Assembly: GCF_008868005.1 (NCBI RefSeq)
Contig: NZ_WAAO01000002.1
Coordinates: 310,001 to 374,000 of the forward strand
Origin: Microbacterium algeriense
GTDB taxonomy: Bacteria; Actinomycetota; Actinomycetes; Actinomycetales; Microbacteriaceae
DNA: 64,000 nucleotides
Direction: 5' to 3'
This document shows positions 63,549-64,000 of the stretch, piece after piece. The position numbers were made by a program, and so were the translations under genes. The notes under the pieces were generated by a model. It made no database searches. It worked only from the letters and a program-made list of their open reading frames with translations, and was not told the origin of the DNA. Each line of letters starts with the position of its first letter. Position 1 is the first letter of the stretch.

Positions 63549-63564
63549 GTTCACCCTGGTGAAC
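63549..63564. promoter_or_regulatory. Perfect palindrome GTTCACC-CT-GGTGAAC
   Basis: Sixteen-base dyad between the SulP stop and the -10 of the next gene. It shares its left arm with the repeat upstream of the SulP gene. Confidence 0.5.
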
Positions 63565-63600
63565 TCGCCGACGCACCGTGACGATCGGCGGGGCGGTGCC

Positions 63601-63606
63601 TAGGCT
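63601..63606 (+). promoter_or_regulatory. -10 element of last gene
   Basis: TAGGCT, here 48 bases before the ATG, so this transcript should have a leader with the ribosome-binding site GGGGGA. Confidence 0.5.
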
Positions 63607-63654
63607 GACCGCACGGCGGGGTCGCGCCCGCGAACACACCGAACGGGGGACACC

Positions 63655-64000
63655 ATGCCGGACGGCGCGCCGAACCACGCACGTCGGGAAGGGCGGCGCC
63701 TCGTGCCGGGCGGCGGCATCACCTGGCGCTGGTCCCGGTTCGGACTCGGTGCCGCCTACGCCGTCCCTGCCGTAGTCGTGGCCGCGTGGTCTCCGACGCT
63801 GGGCCTGGCGGTCGCGGTGGGCGTGCTTCCCGCCGCTGCCTTCGGTCTGCCGCCGCGGCGCCCGGGGCGCGCGGTCATCCCCGTCGTGGGAGCCCTGAGC
63901 GCGCTGGGACTCCTCCTGGGCTCGCTGGTCGCCTCCACGCCCGTGATCGCCGTGGTCGCCGTGTTCGCCCTCGCCGTCGTGGCGAGCATCACCGCGACCA
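63655..64000 (+). CDS. Membrane protein, N-terminal fragment cut by window edge
   Basis: Open frame of 115 codons running off the window. A basic, hydrophilic start (MPDGAPNHARREGRRLVPG) precedes hydrophobic helices (LGAAYAVPAVVVAAW, LGLAVAVGVLPAAAFGL, VIPVVGALSALGLLLGSLVAS, VIAVVAVFALAVVASI). The layout resembles the start of FUSC-type aromatic-acid exporter or similar membrane proteins, but that cannot be settled from a fragment. Confidence 0.65.
   Translation, partial: MPDGAPNHARREGRRLVPGGGITWRWSRFGLGAAYAVPAVVVAAWSPTLGLAVAVGVLPAAAFGLPPRRPGRAVIPVVGALSALGLLLGSLVASTPVIAVVAVFALAVVASITAT

Overview
The window is high-GC DNA packed almost entirely with ordinary actinobacterial genes. Markers are MtrA/MtrB/LpqB, WhiB1, SigR/RsrA, the fused 2-oxoglutarate enzyme Kgd, GuaB1 and a PdtaS-type kinase. 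Protein wording and gene order suggest Microbacteriaceae, probably Microbacterium; this is inference, since no rRNA is present. I see no phage, insertion sequence, CRISPR, tRNA or rRNA, and no gene-free stretch longer than about 250 bases.

Positions 1-31900 are conserved core. mtrA-mtrB-lpqB, comF, hpf and secA run together, followed by an aminotransferase, a small CpaE/SAF cluster, an Rv3235-like gene, pdtaS, whiB1, bcp, rsgA-aroA and sigR-rsrA. This resembles the Mycobacterium tuberculosis Rv3219-Rv3246 neighbourhood as I remember it. Then come an Eis-type acetyltransferase, kgd, guaB1 and two CNNM/CBS membrane proteins in one operon.

Positions 31900-43500 are mostly metabolic: an Old Yellow Enzyme facing nnrD, a GT87 glycosyltransferase, a thiamine-binding protein, an MFS pump, a NUDIX hydrolase, metX, an exo/endonuclease-family membrane protein, metY, an SDR, ung and a GNAT. 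Positions 43500-48500 hold a complete peptide-type ABC importer (two ATPases, two permeases, one lipoprotein). Positions 48500-64000 hold a hydrolase, a CMD-family peroxidase, a phosphatase, a SIP-domain gene behind a DtxR-type iron box, an arginase-family protein, pspA beside a TPM-domain protein, a DUF3097 protein, trmB, a divergent CPBP-like protein, a DUF1304 protein, a Y-family polymerase, RidA, an OhrR-like regulator facing away from a SulP transporter, and a truncated membrane protein gene.

The most interesting signals are regulatory. About twenty genes start exactly six or seven bases after a TANNNT-like hexamer, the signature of leaderless transcripts. A 22-codon leader ORF beginning MDDPP overlaps the start of the first CNNM gene and may be a magnesium-sensing leader peptide. 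A SigR-type promoter (GGGAAT-N18-GTT) lies inside the 5' end of aroA ahead of sigR. The clearest protein-level oddity is a soluble paralogue of the TPM-family coiled-coil protein, encoded beside hpf. No clearly new multi-gene system is evident.
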